Position numbers and translations under genes: made by a program. DNA of 64,000 bases from VXMO01 sp965205915. GTDB taxonomy: Bacteria; Chloroflexota; Dehalococcoidia; UBA6926. Numbering within the stretch: position 1 is the first letter of the stretch; every line of letters starts with the position of its first letter. The notes below the pieces were generated by a model that had not been told where the DNA came from, searched no databases, and saw nothing but the letters and a program-made list of their open reading frames with translations. Positions 51,148 through 58,410 of the stretch are shown one piece after another. The stretch is from contig OZ242191.1 in NCBI GenBank assembly GCA_965205915.1, positions 496,001 to 560,000 of the forward strand, in the 5' to 3' direction.

Positions 51148-51405
51148 GTGACTGCAGATGGACAGGACAGGCTGACCAGGAGAATCCTCAGCGGTCAATC
51201 AGACGCAAACATACGCTTCGACGAGTTGAGGACGTTTCTGGTTAGACTTGGGTTCGACGAACGAATTAGGGGCAGCCACTTCACTTACAGGAGGAGTGGT
51301 GTCCAGTGTCCCATTAATCTTCAGCGTTACGGGAGCCAGGCCAAGGACTACCAGGTGCGCCAGGTGAGGAAGATCATCAGTGACCATGATCTTTTGGGAG
51401 GATAG
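51148..51405 (+). CDS. HicA-family toxin
   Basis: An 85-residue protein with the HicA fold: FDELRTFLVRLGFDERIRGS, then SHFTYRRSGVQCPINLQ with the catalytic His in RGSHF, then the C-terminal helix QVRQVRKIISDHDLL. HicA toxins cleave mRNA. It starts with GTG. It is followed 2 bp later by hicB, so the module is complete and undamaged, in contrast with the one at 37997. Confidence 0.88.
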   Translation: MTADGQDRLTRRILSGQSDANIRFDELRTFLVRLGFDERIRGSHFTYRRSGVQCPINLQRYGSQAKDYQVRQVRKIISDHDLLGG

Positions 51406-51407
51406 CG

Positions 51408-51713
51408 ATGCTCAGATATGAGATCAGTATCGCGTGGAGCGATGAGGATCAACTGTATATCGCTGAGGCTCCCGAACTGCCGGGGTGCATGGCACATGGG
51501 GAGACCTATGTGGAAGCCGTCGAGAGTATCCAGGAGGCCATGGATTTCTGGATAGAAGTTGCGCGCGAGTGCAATGAGGAAGTTCCCGAGCCAAAGGGCT
51601 GGAGCCTGCCGGGGTCCGATCCGATTGAGCTTGAGAATTATCCGTCACTTGAAACTTTGCGAATGCGACTTGATAAACGGGCACAAAAAGAGAAAGGGAA
51701 GCAGGCGTCATGA
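51408..51713 (+). CDS. HicB-family antitoxin
   Basis: A 101-residue HicB protein: YEISIAWSDEDQLYIAEAPELPGCMAHG then the YVEAVESIQEAMDFWIE helix, the standard partial RNase-H fold. A charged tail (LRMRLDKRAQKEKGK) follows; no separate DNA-binding domain is present. It lies 2 bp after hicA and overlaps the MBL gene by four bases (ATGA, 51710-51713). Confidence 0.9.
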   Translation: MLRYEISIAWSDEDQLYIAEAPELPGCMAHGETYVEAVESIQEAMDFWIEVARECNEEVPEPKGWSLPGSDPIELENYPSLETLRMRLDKRAQKEKGKQAS

Positions 51714-52549
51714 GCGATCGAATCACTGTTGGAAACGTTGAGATCTTGGCCTTCGTTGATATCGGGCCCGCCCCGCGAGACCCCGCGATGGTCTTCCCGG
51801 ACGTGCCCGCGGACGCCTGGGGCGCATATAAGGACACCATGACGCCGGACGGCCTGCTGCCATTCCAGATGGGCTTCTTCGCCCTCCGCTCCGGCGGCCA
51901 GACGATGCTCGTCGATACCGGACTCGGGCGCGGCCCGCATGAGGCGATGGGCGGCATCGGCGGCAAGCTTATGGATCAAATCAGCGGCGAGGGCATCGAC
52001 GCGGAGGACATCTCTCGCGTCCTCATCACCCACCTGCACGGCGATCACGTCGGCTGGAACATCACCTGGGACGGCGACACCGCGCGCGCCACTTTCCCCA
52101 ACGCCACATACTCCGTCCCGCAGGGGGATTGGGATCACTTCATGTCAGCCGAGGTTCTCGTGAACTCTCCGCACATGGAGGCGAACGTCATCCCGTTGCA
52201 GGCGATGAACGCGATGCAGCTTGTGGGCGACAACGAGGCAATCACTGACGAAATCACGACTTTCGTCACGCCCGGCCACACCCCCGGCCACCAGAGCTTC
52301 CTGATCAGTTCCGGCGGCGAGCGGGCCATCATCATCGGCGACGCGTTCCATACGGCGGCGCAGTTGACGGAGACCTCATGGAACGTGGGATTCGATGTGA
52401 ACAAGCCATTGGCCGCAGAAACGCGGTCATCCCTCGTGCAACGCATAGAGGACGAAGGTTTGACCGTCGCGTCCGGTCACATGCCCGTCGGCTCAAACAT
52501 CGGCCGCGTCATCCGCCTTGAGGGCAAGCGCTCCTGGCAAGTCCTCTAA
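51710..52549 (+). CDS. MBL-fold metallo-hydrolase
   Basis: A 279-residue metallo-beta-lactamase-fold enzyme, of the type near AHL lactonases and other esterases. The metal motif is THLHGDHVGW (H-x-H-x-D-H), with VTPGHTPGHQSFLI, the metal Asp in IIIGDAFHTA, and the final His in ASGHMPVG. The start codon overlaps hicB, so it is read with the toxin-antitoxin pair; a functional link is not known. A strong palindromic terminator follows at 52605. Confidence 0.93.
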   Translation: MSDRITVGNVEILAFVDIGPAPRDPAMVFPDVPADAWGAYKDTMTPDGLLPFQMGFFALRSGGQTMLVDTGLGRGPHEAMGGIGGKLMDQISGEGIDAEDISRVLITHLHGDHVGWNITWDGDTARATFPNATYSVPQGDWDHFMSAEVLVNSPHMEANVIPLQAMNAMQLVGDNEAITDEITTFVTPGHTPGHQSFLISSGGERAIIIGDAFHTAAQLTETSWNVGFDVNKPLAAETRSSLVQRIEDEGLTVASGHMPVGSNIGRVIRLEGKRSWQVL

Positions 52550-52560
52550 GGGAGACCAGA

Positions 52561-52588
52561 TGGATTCCGGCTTTCGCCGGAATGAGGG
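52561..52588. repeat. Dispersed palindrome (ATTCCGGC type)
   Basis: Arms ATTCCGGC and GCCGGAAT around TTTC, near 52564-52583, followed by GAGGGG. It is the same variant as that near 7008. Confidence 0.8.
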
Positions 52589-52604
52589 GAAAAGCATCGG
52601 AGAG

Positions 52605-52634
52605 GGGCGCGTCGCGACGCGCCCTTACTTTTGT
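52605..52634 (+). terminator. Terminator after the MBL hydrolase gene
   Basis: A 20-bp perfect palindrome (half-site GGGCGCGTCG) at 52605-52624 followed by TTACTTTTGT. Confidence 0.8.
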
Positions 52635-52656
52635 CCCACCCCGGCGCCCCTCTTTG

Positions 52657-52905
52657 TTACCCGTCCCCCAACGTCCGGTTGTTCTCCGCAATCACATCCA
52701 GCATCGCTGAGCAGATAATTTTGATACGCGCCTCCATGTCCGCGTGCGTATCACCGTGCTTGGCGCGTTCATTTTGGTCTGAGAGACGAAGAACCGGGTT
52801 GTAATCCGGGTGTTCAGGGTTGAGAGAATTGACCCATGCGGTGTTATGCTCAAATACCAGGCGGTTAAAGGTTGATTCCAGTGTCGCGCGGTTGAGACCT
52901 GCCAT
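52657..52905 (-). CDS. Small hypothetical protein
   Basis: An 82-residue protein of unknown family, soluble and mostly helical (LNRATLESTFNRLVFEHNTA, HADMEARIKIICSAMLDVIA). The ATG at 52905 is chosen for its GGAGG site 7 bases upstream; the frame also permits an ATG at 52941. It is convergent with the MBL gene and isolated. Ribosome site and codon pattern suggest it is real, but no homologue is recognised. Confidence 0.55.
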   Translation of the reverse strand: MAGLNRATLESTFNRLVFEHNTAWVNSLNPEHPDYNPVLRLSDQNERAKHGDTHADMEARIKIICSAMLDVIAENNRTLGDG

Positions 52906-52976
52906 CGGGGCGCCTCCATGATCATTGACTGTCGTTTGCATGCACTGTTCAGTTTACGGCGAAGGACGCAGCGGTG

Positions 52977-53006
52977 TTGCGAGTACTGGTAACACTTTGC
53001 TACAAT
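52977..53006 (+). promoter_or_regulatory. Promoter of the secreted protein at 53158
   Basis: TTGCGA (52977-52982) and TACAAT (53001-53006) with an 18-base spacer; this gives a leader of about 145 bases. Confidence 0.55.
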
Positions 53007-53157
53007 CTAGCGGACAACGGTCATGCGAACCGTTTATGGCTGTGTTGGGCGCGTTTGGGTGTCCACAGCGCTGTTAACGGGAAAGCGAGCTTGTCAGGAA
53101 AGGCCTGGCAGGCGGGACCACACAGAGCGCGGCTGCGGAAAGGAATGTATACCGTCC

Positions 53158-54609
53158 ATGAAAAGTGAACTTTATCACTCAGTTTCGTGGCTAGGTTCGA
53201 ATGGTCGCACCTATCTGACACACTCAGGCGGGAGATACCTTCTTCTTGGCATCGCGGCTATTTTTGCCGCCTTCCTGAGCATCCAGGCGCTCGCGCCCGC
53301 TCCAACGTTCGCGCAGGATGGGGAAGGCTCTACCGCCGAAAACCCCTTGGTCGTAGAATCGGGCACCGAGTGCGCGGCGAATCCGGACGTTAACGGGGGA
53401 GTCGCTTACTACGAGACCACGGTCTTTGACAGCATAACTCCCGCCGACGTCATCGCCACCATCTCCGGCTGCGGCATAACGGAGGACAATAGCTTCGACG
53501 CAGGGGCGTCAGCCACCGCCGCGATTCTGCCACCCGTGGACAGTGGCGATGACCTCTTCGAACTCATGGAAATCTCCGCGGCACAGGAAACTGCCCTCAA
53601 TACAAAGGTCGCGACGAACCTGCATCTCAAGGCTGGCAGCGAACTCATCGCGGACCAGGTCTACAACGTCATCGTCATGTTGACCCAAGTACAGGAAACT
53701 CTTGACGGGTCAGTGCCAAGCTCCACGACCGTCACCGTAACAGTGCATCTCAAGATCAACGTTGAGGTGTCCCTTGCAGCGAATCCGAACTGGAGACCGG
53801 GGTTCACCAACGTTCCTGCCGACGGTTCGAGGACTGCGAGCTTGCGTGACGCCTTCATAACCGGCGGGAACATTGAACTCACATACACGGTGGATTCCAG
53901 CCGCACGGTCATCGCAAGGGCCAGGATCATCGGCACGACCGCCCGCGTGGATGGGATCAGCGGCGGATCGGCCGATATTACCGTGACGGCAACTGCCCCG
54001 AACGGCACAACCGCAACCCAGACGTTTCCAGTGCGTGTCCGTGAGGACCTCCAACCGGAGCCAACAGAGACACCTGCTCCGCCAACTCCCACGCCACTAC
54101 CGCCGGTGGTGATTGAGACTCCCACACCCACGCCAACAGCGACACCGGTACCGCCGACGGCAACCGCCACGGCGACGCCGCGACCGACAAACACACCCGA
54201 GCCAACGGCAACAGCGACACCGGTACCGCCACCGGCGACAGCGCCGCCTACGGTCCCGGCCACGCCACCTAGCCCGGGTGAGGGCCCCGGGGCCGCTCCG
54301 TTCATCGTTGGCCTGATCATCCTTGCACTGCTCGGTGTCGGCGCATACCTCCTGCTGCGAAGGCGTGGCAGCGGCGAGAGCCCTGAGGGCGGCCCGGATG
54401 GCGGCATGGGTCCCGATGACATGCTTGATGACGGCATGGACGATGGCGATGACGGCATGGACAACGATGATGCCGACATGGACATGGACATGGAAGAGGA
54501 CGCCGCAGATCAGGATGAAGCCGAAGAAGACGGCGACGGCGATGGTGAGGATGAGGATGGTGACGACGACGAGGATGGTGACGACGAGGAAGAAGAGGAA
54601 CGTCAGTAG
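53158..54609 (+). CDS. Secreted protein with Thr-Pro linker, membrane helix and highly acidic cytoplasmic tail
   Basis: A 483-residue surface protein. The signal peptide (LLLGIAAIFAAFLSIQALAPAPTFAQ) ends near residue 55. The outside part (about 60-330) has an unknown all-beta domain with LVVESGTECAANPDV and ISGCG, then an Ig-like region ending TQTFPVRVREDLQPEP, then a long Thr-Pro linker. A single helix (FIVGLIILALLGVGAYLLL) is followed by RRRG and about 100 residues of Asp/Glu/Gly/Met, an unusually acidic tail. The ATG at 53158 has AAAGGAA upstream; an open frame to 53023 is ignored. A terminator follows. Confidence 0.82.
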   Translation: MKSELYHSVSWLGSNGRTYLTHSGGRYLLLGIAAIFAAFLSIQALAPAPTFAQDGEGSTAENPLVVESGTECAANPDVNGGVAYYETTVFDSITPADVIATISGCGITEDNSFDAGASATAAILPPVDSGDDLFELMEISAAQETALNTKVATNLHLKAGSELIADQVYNVIVMLTQVQETLDGSVPSSTTVTVTVHLKINVEVSLAANPNWRPGFTNVPADGSRTASLRDAFITGGNIELTYTVDSSRTVIARARIIGTTARVDGISGGSADITVTATAPNGTTATQTFPVRVREDLQPEPTETPAPPTPTPLPPVVIETPTPTPTATPVPPTATATATPRPTNTPEPTATATPVPPPATAPPTVPATPPSPGEGPGAAPFIVGLIILALLGVGAYLLLRRRGSGESPEGGPDGGMGPDDMLDDGMDDGDDGMDNDDADMDMDMEEDAADQDEAEEDGDGDGEDEDGDDDEDGDDEEEEERQ

Positions 54610-54635
54610 CCTCGCCTAACACGTAGACAAGAAGA

Positions 54636-54670
54636 GGGGGCGCCGCACAGTGTGCGGCGCCCCCCTTTGT
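54636..54670 (+). terminator. Terminator after the acidic-tail secreted protein
   Basis: A 13-bp perfect stem (54636-54648 with 54652-54664, arm GGGGGCGCCGCAC) with a 3-base loop, followed by TTTGTTT. Confidence 0.9.
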
Positions 54671-54699
54671 TTATCCTACCCGCCTCACTCAAGCCCCCC

Positions 54700-55760
54700 C
54701 GCACCATTCAGCCACCCACCGTCACTCAGCGACCCACCGTCATTCCGCGCGCCCCCTCTGTCATTCCCGCGCGCCCCCTTTGTCATTCTGAGCGCAGCGA
54801 AGAATCCAAACCCTCCATTCCGCAACCGAGCACCGTACCGCCACCCGAGCCCCATCCCCCATTCGTCATTCCCGCCCCCATCCGTCATTCCCGCCCCCAT
54901 TCGTCATTCCCGCCCCCATCCGTCATTCCCACTCTCATTCGTCATTCCCGCCCCTCATTCGTCATTCCGCGCCCCCCATCCGTCATTCCCGCGAACGCGG
55001 GAATCCAGGACCCCCATTCCCCAACCATGCCTCGTAGTGCCGGACGAGCGTCTCAGATTCTTCACTCCGCTAACGCTCTGTTCGGAATGACATGGCGGCA
55101 AAGATCCCTGCGCCACCCTCCCTGCCATGCCGCGCGCCATTCGTCATTCTCGCGTTCGCGGGAATGACGGGGGGGGGTAAGGGAATGACGGGGGGGGCGT
55201 AAGGGAATGACGGGGGGGGGAGTTAAGGGGGAGTTGGTTGCACTCCGGCTTCGAGATTCCCGCGTTCGCGGGAATGACGGGGGGGGTAAGGGAATGACGG
55301 GGGGGGTAAGGGAATGACGGGGGGGAGTTAAGGGGGAGTTGGTTGCACTCCGGCTTCGAGATTCCCGCGTTCGCGGGAATGACGGGGGTGGGCGGGAATG
55401 ACGGTGGGGGTAAGGGAATGACGGGGGGGGGGAGTTAAGGGGGAGTTGGTTGCACTCCGGCTTCGAGATTCCCGCGTTCGCGGGAATGACGGGGGGGTAA
55501 GGGAATGACGGTGGGGGGTGCGGATGGCCCAGTGGGGGGGGAATGCATTGTGGTGTACGTAACTGCCGACAATGCGGATGGCCCAGTGGGGAGGGGGGCG
55601 GTGGCTGATTCCACGACGTTGGTCGGCCTAATGAGGCTCAGGTTCCCGCGAACGCGGGAATGACGGTGGAGGGGCGGTTTGGGAACCGCCCCCTCTCGTT
55701 GTCATCCCGACCCCCACCTCCGTCATTCTTGCGAAGGCCGGAATCCATCCCGCCGCCTAT
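54700..55760. repeat. Kilobase of dispersed palindromes, half-palindromes and a long-period repeat
   Basis: No gene is supported. From 54700 to 55000 there are about twelve copies of CGTCATTCCCGC with varied endings, including the variant ATTCTGAGCGCAGCGAAGAAT near 54784. From 55221 to 55500 a unit of 105-107 bp (beginning AGTTAAGGGGGAGTTGG and including GCACTCCGGCTTCGAG and one full palindrome) occurs three times, at 55221, 55326 and 55433. Poly-G runs of 7-10 follow most copies. A 16-bp stretch GCGGATGGCCCAGTGG occurs twice near 55519 and 55575. Confidence 0.85.
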
Positions 55761-55777
55761 AGGGCTGCGCCCTACCG

Positions 55778-58021
55778 TTACTTATTCTTCAACGCCCGAT
55801 AAACCGCCTCTGCCGTGATCGGCAAGTCCCGCATCCGCACGCCGATTGCGTCTTCGATGGCGTTGGCTATTGCGGCTGCGGTTGGGGTGTTTGAACTCTC
55901 GCCGGCGGACTTGACGTTGTATGGGCCGGAGCCGCTCGGCGCTTCAACCAGCACCGTCCGCAACTCGGGCAGGTCCCGCCCCGTCGGAATCTTGAACTCC
56001 GCCAGTGACGGATTCGCCACGCGCCCGCTCTCATCAACCACCAGCTCCTCCATCAGGGTGAAGCCGATGGCCTGCACAACACCGCCCTCCAGCTGTCCCT
56101 GGTGTGAGACGGGATTGATGATCGTTCCCACATCGTGCGCCGTCGTGAGTTTCTCCAGCGTCACCGCGCCGGTATCCGGGTCGACGCGCACCTCCGCGAT
56201 CTGCGCGCCGAATGATGTCATCGGCGATGGCGCTGTGTCCTGCACATGTCCGCGCTCAACGATGGGCGCGCCGGCGCGAGCCACGATGTCCGCGATCTCG
56301 ATGGACTCACCGGAACCCTCGTTCACGAGCCGCCCGTCGCGCGCCACAATCGACTCTTCATTCCAACCGAGCAACTCCGCAGCCAGTTGTTGGAGTCGTT
56401 GTCGTGCCAAAGAACCGGCCTCATGGCCTGCCACAGTGATCAGACGCGTCGTATGGCTGCCGCCGATGCCGGAGTCGAATGACACGCTGTCTGTGTCACG
56501 CGGAACCACGCTGATTCGCTCCACGGGCACGCCAATCTCCTCGCTGACCACCTGCGCCAGGATCGTGTACTGTCCCGCGCCCTGCTCGAACAGCGGCGTC
56601 TCCACTGTCACATCGCCGGAATCGAGCACGGTCACAGTGGCTGTCGTCTCACCACCCGGCGCGCCATGATCCGCCATCCCCATGCCGCGACCGACGTACT
56701 GCGGCTTGGGAGCGTGATAATCCGCCGCCTCAACAGCCGCCTCCAGCGTCTCTCGCGCGCGTAGATCCTCAAAATGGTGGCCCGTCGGCGTCGATTCCCC
56801 CTCGCCGATGATGTTCGTCAGGCGAAAGTCCAGCGGGTCCATCCCGATGGCGCGGGCCAACGAGTCCATATGAGATTCCGCCGCGAAGATGGACTGTGGC
56901 TCGCCGGGCGCGCGGTAGTGGCCGCCCGCCACGCTGTTCGTGTACACCTGCCATGAATCGATGAGGACGTGTGGAATGCGATACGGCCCGCCGGCCAGGT
57001 GCTGCGCGCCAACAAGGTTGGCCGTCGGCACGGGCTTGAATCCGCCGTACGCCCCGCTATTCCAATACGCCTCCGCCTGCCACGCGACGATCGTGCCGTC
57101 ACGCTTAACACCGGCGCGTATCGTGACCTCGCCGCCATGGCGCGGATTCGCCGCCTGCAACTCTTCCGTATAATCCATCACCATCTTGACGGGCCGCCCC
57201 CCCGCGCGGGACAACGCGTAGGCAAGCGGCACGTCCATCGAACTGCCCTTACCGCCGAAGTCTCCGCCGATGTACGTCGGGTTCACCTTCATGGAATCCG
57301 TGGGGATGCCGTACGCCTGCGCCATCTGCGCCCGCAAATTGAACGGGGCCTTGTTGCTCGCCCAGATCTCAGCGTGGCCGTCCTCCGTCGCCAGAACGAC
57401 GCAGTTGTGTGACTCAAGGTACGCCTGGTGGCCCTTGGAGAGCGTGTAGTCCGCCTCAACGACGACGTCCGCCTCCGCGAAGCCTGCCTCGATGTCGCCC
57501 TTCGTCCACTGTTGATGCGAGAAGAGATTCAGGTGCCGCCCCTCAACCTGCGCGGGCAGCCCCTCATATGTGTTCAGATCCGGGTGGAGAGCGGGCGCAC
57601 CATCGACGCGCGCAGACCGCACGTCCGCAACAACCGGCAACTCCTCGTACTCAACAACGATGAGTTCGAGCGCCGCGTCCGCCTGATCCCTGGTCTCGGC
57701 GGCGACAGCCGCCACTTTGTCGCCGATGAACAGCGCCGTTCCCTGAGCAAGAATCGGAACGTCAAACAGCCGTCGTCCGATCCGTATCCCCTTGATGAGA
57801 GGGTGGTCACCCGTCAGGACGGCGTGAACCCCGGGCAGGGCCTCTGCTTGCGATGTGTCGATGCTGACAATGCGCGCATGAGGATATGGGCTGCGCAGCG
57901 CCTTGCCCCAGAGCATTCCCGGCAGCGTCACGTCCACCGTGTATTCCGCGCCGCCCGTGACCTTCTCCGGTCCATCCTTCCGCGCCGTCGACTTGCCCAC
58001 TTCGCGATATGTAGTTGTCAT
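55778..58021 (-). CDS. Xanthine dehydrogenase-family molybdopterin-binding (large) subunit
   Basis: A 747-residue molybdenum hydroxylase large subunit. Features include the N-terminal VGKSTARKDGPEKVTGGAEYT domain, GGDFGGK (molybdopterin contact), FEQGAGQYTILAQVVSEE, and the C-terminal VKSAGESSNTPTAAAIANAI with the catalytic Glu in AGES. The family includes CO dehydrogenase, aldehyde and nicotinate-type hydroxylases. No small 2Fe-2S or FAD subunit gene is adjacent, so partners must lie elsewhere or be shared. The ATG at 58021 has GGAAGAGG upstream; the frame is open to 58141 without support. Confidence 0.93.
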   Translation of the reverse strand: MTTTYREVGKSTARKDGPEKVTGGAEYTVDVTLPGMLWGKALRSPYPHARIVSIDTSQAEALPGVHAVLTGDHPLIKGIRIGRRLFDVPILAQGTALFIGDKVAAVAAETRDQADAALELIVVEYEELPVVADVRSARVDGAPALHPDLNTYEGLPAQVEGRHLNLFSHQQWTKGDIEAGFAEADVVVEADYTLSKGHQAYLESHNCVVLATEDGHAEIWASNKAPFNLRAQMAQAYGIPTDSMKVNPTYIGGDFGGKGSSMDVPLAYALSRAGGRPVKMVMDYTEELQAANPRHGGEVTIRAGVKRDGTIVAWQAEAYWNSGAYGGFKPVPTANLVGAQHLAGGPYRIPHVLIDSWQVYTNSVAGGHYRAPGEPQSIFAAESHMDSLARAIGMDPLDFRLTNIIGEGESTPTGHHFEDLRARETLEAAVEAADYHAPKPQYVGRGMGMADHGAPGGETTATVTVLDSGDVTVETPLFEQGAGQYTILAQVVSEEIGVPVERISVVPRDTDSVSFDSGIGGSHTTRLITVAGHEAGSLARQRLQQLAAELLGWNEESIVARDGRLVNEGSGESIEIADIVARAGAPIVERGHVQDTAPSPMTSFGAQIAEVRVDPDTGAVTLEKLTTAHDVGTIINPVSHQGQLEGGVVQAIGFTLMEELVVDESGRVANPSLAEFKIPTGRDLPELRTVLVEAPSGSGPYNVKSAGESSNTPTAAAIANAIEDAIGVRMRDLPITAEAVYRALKNK

Positions 58022-58183
58022 GTAGCCTCTTCCCTCTTTGGGACAGCACGCCGTGCCATCGGTTGAGCTTGATGACCGCCGGCACGGATTACCGACCATT
58101 CCCATGCTTACAGTATCCTTCGCACGCCGACCGCATGACAACAGGTATCGTCTCTTCTTGATGAGATAGCATCATACCCCGCG

Positions 58184-58212
58184 TTTACAACCATTCAAAC
58201 CAGTTATATAAT
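58184..58212 (+). promoter_or_regulatory. Strong sigma70-like promoter
   Basis: TTTACA (58184-58189), a 17-base spacer, and a perfect TATAAT (58207-58212). It is the best promoter match seen in the window and points to the gene at 58411. Confidence 0.78.
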
Positions 58213-58297
58213 GACCTATTGCAGCGGTGCCAATGGTCTCTTTGGTAGCCGTGTGCCAGAGCGCGAGAAGATGTTGCGCTGCATTTAGGAGGGTTCG

Positions 58298-58318
58298 ATG
58301 GCGCATTTAGGGTATTGA
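58298..58318 (+). other. Possible leader ORF (MAHLGY)
   Basis: ATG at 58298 with AGGAGGG four bases upstream, six sense codons (MAHLGY) and TGA at 58316-58318, within the leader of the gene at 58411. The ribosome site is stronger than that of most genes here. It may be a regulatory leader peptide; that is inference. Confidence 0.4.
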
Positions 58319-58410
58319 GGCGAGGCGGTTGACAGCCCGAGGGGGTTGCGGTGTCGTCTCCATCTGTTCCACAAACATCCCAACCCAGTTCTCTATAGGA
58401 AGGGTGCATC

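Larger units (their letters stand above)
58022..58410. other. Divergent intergenic region with long leader of the Fn3 protein gene
   Basis: It holds the promoter at 58184-58212 for the gene at 58411, a leader of about 190 bases, and a very short ORF at 58298. No promoter of the leftward molybdoenzyme gene could be fixed. Confidence 0.55.
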
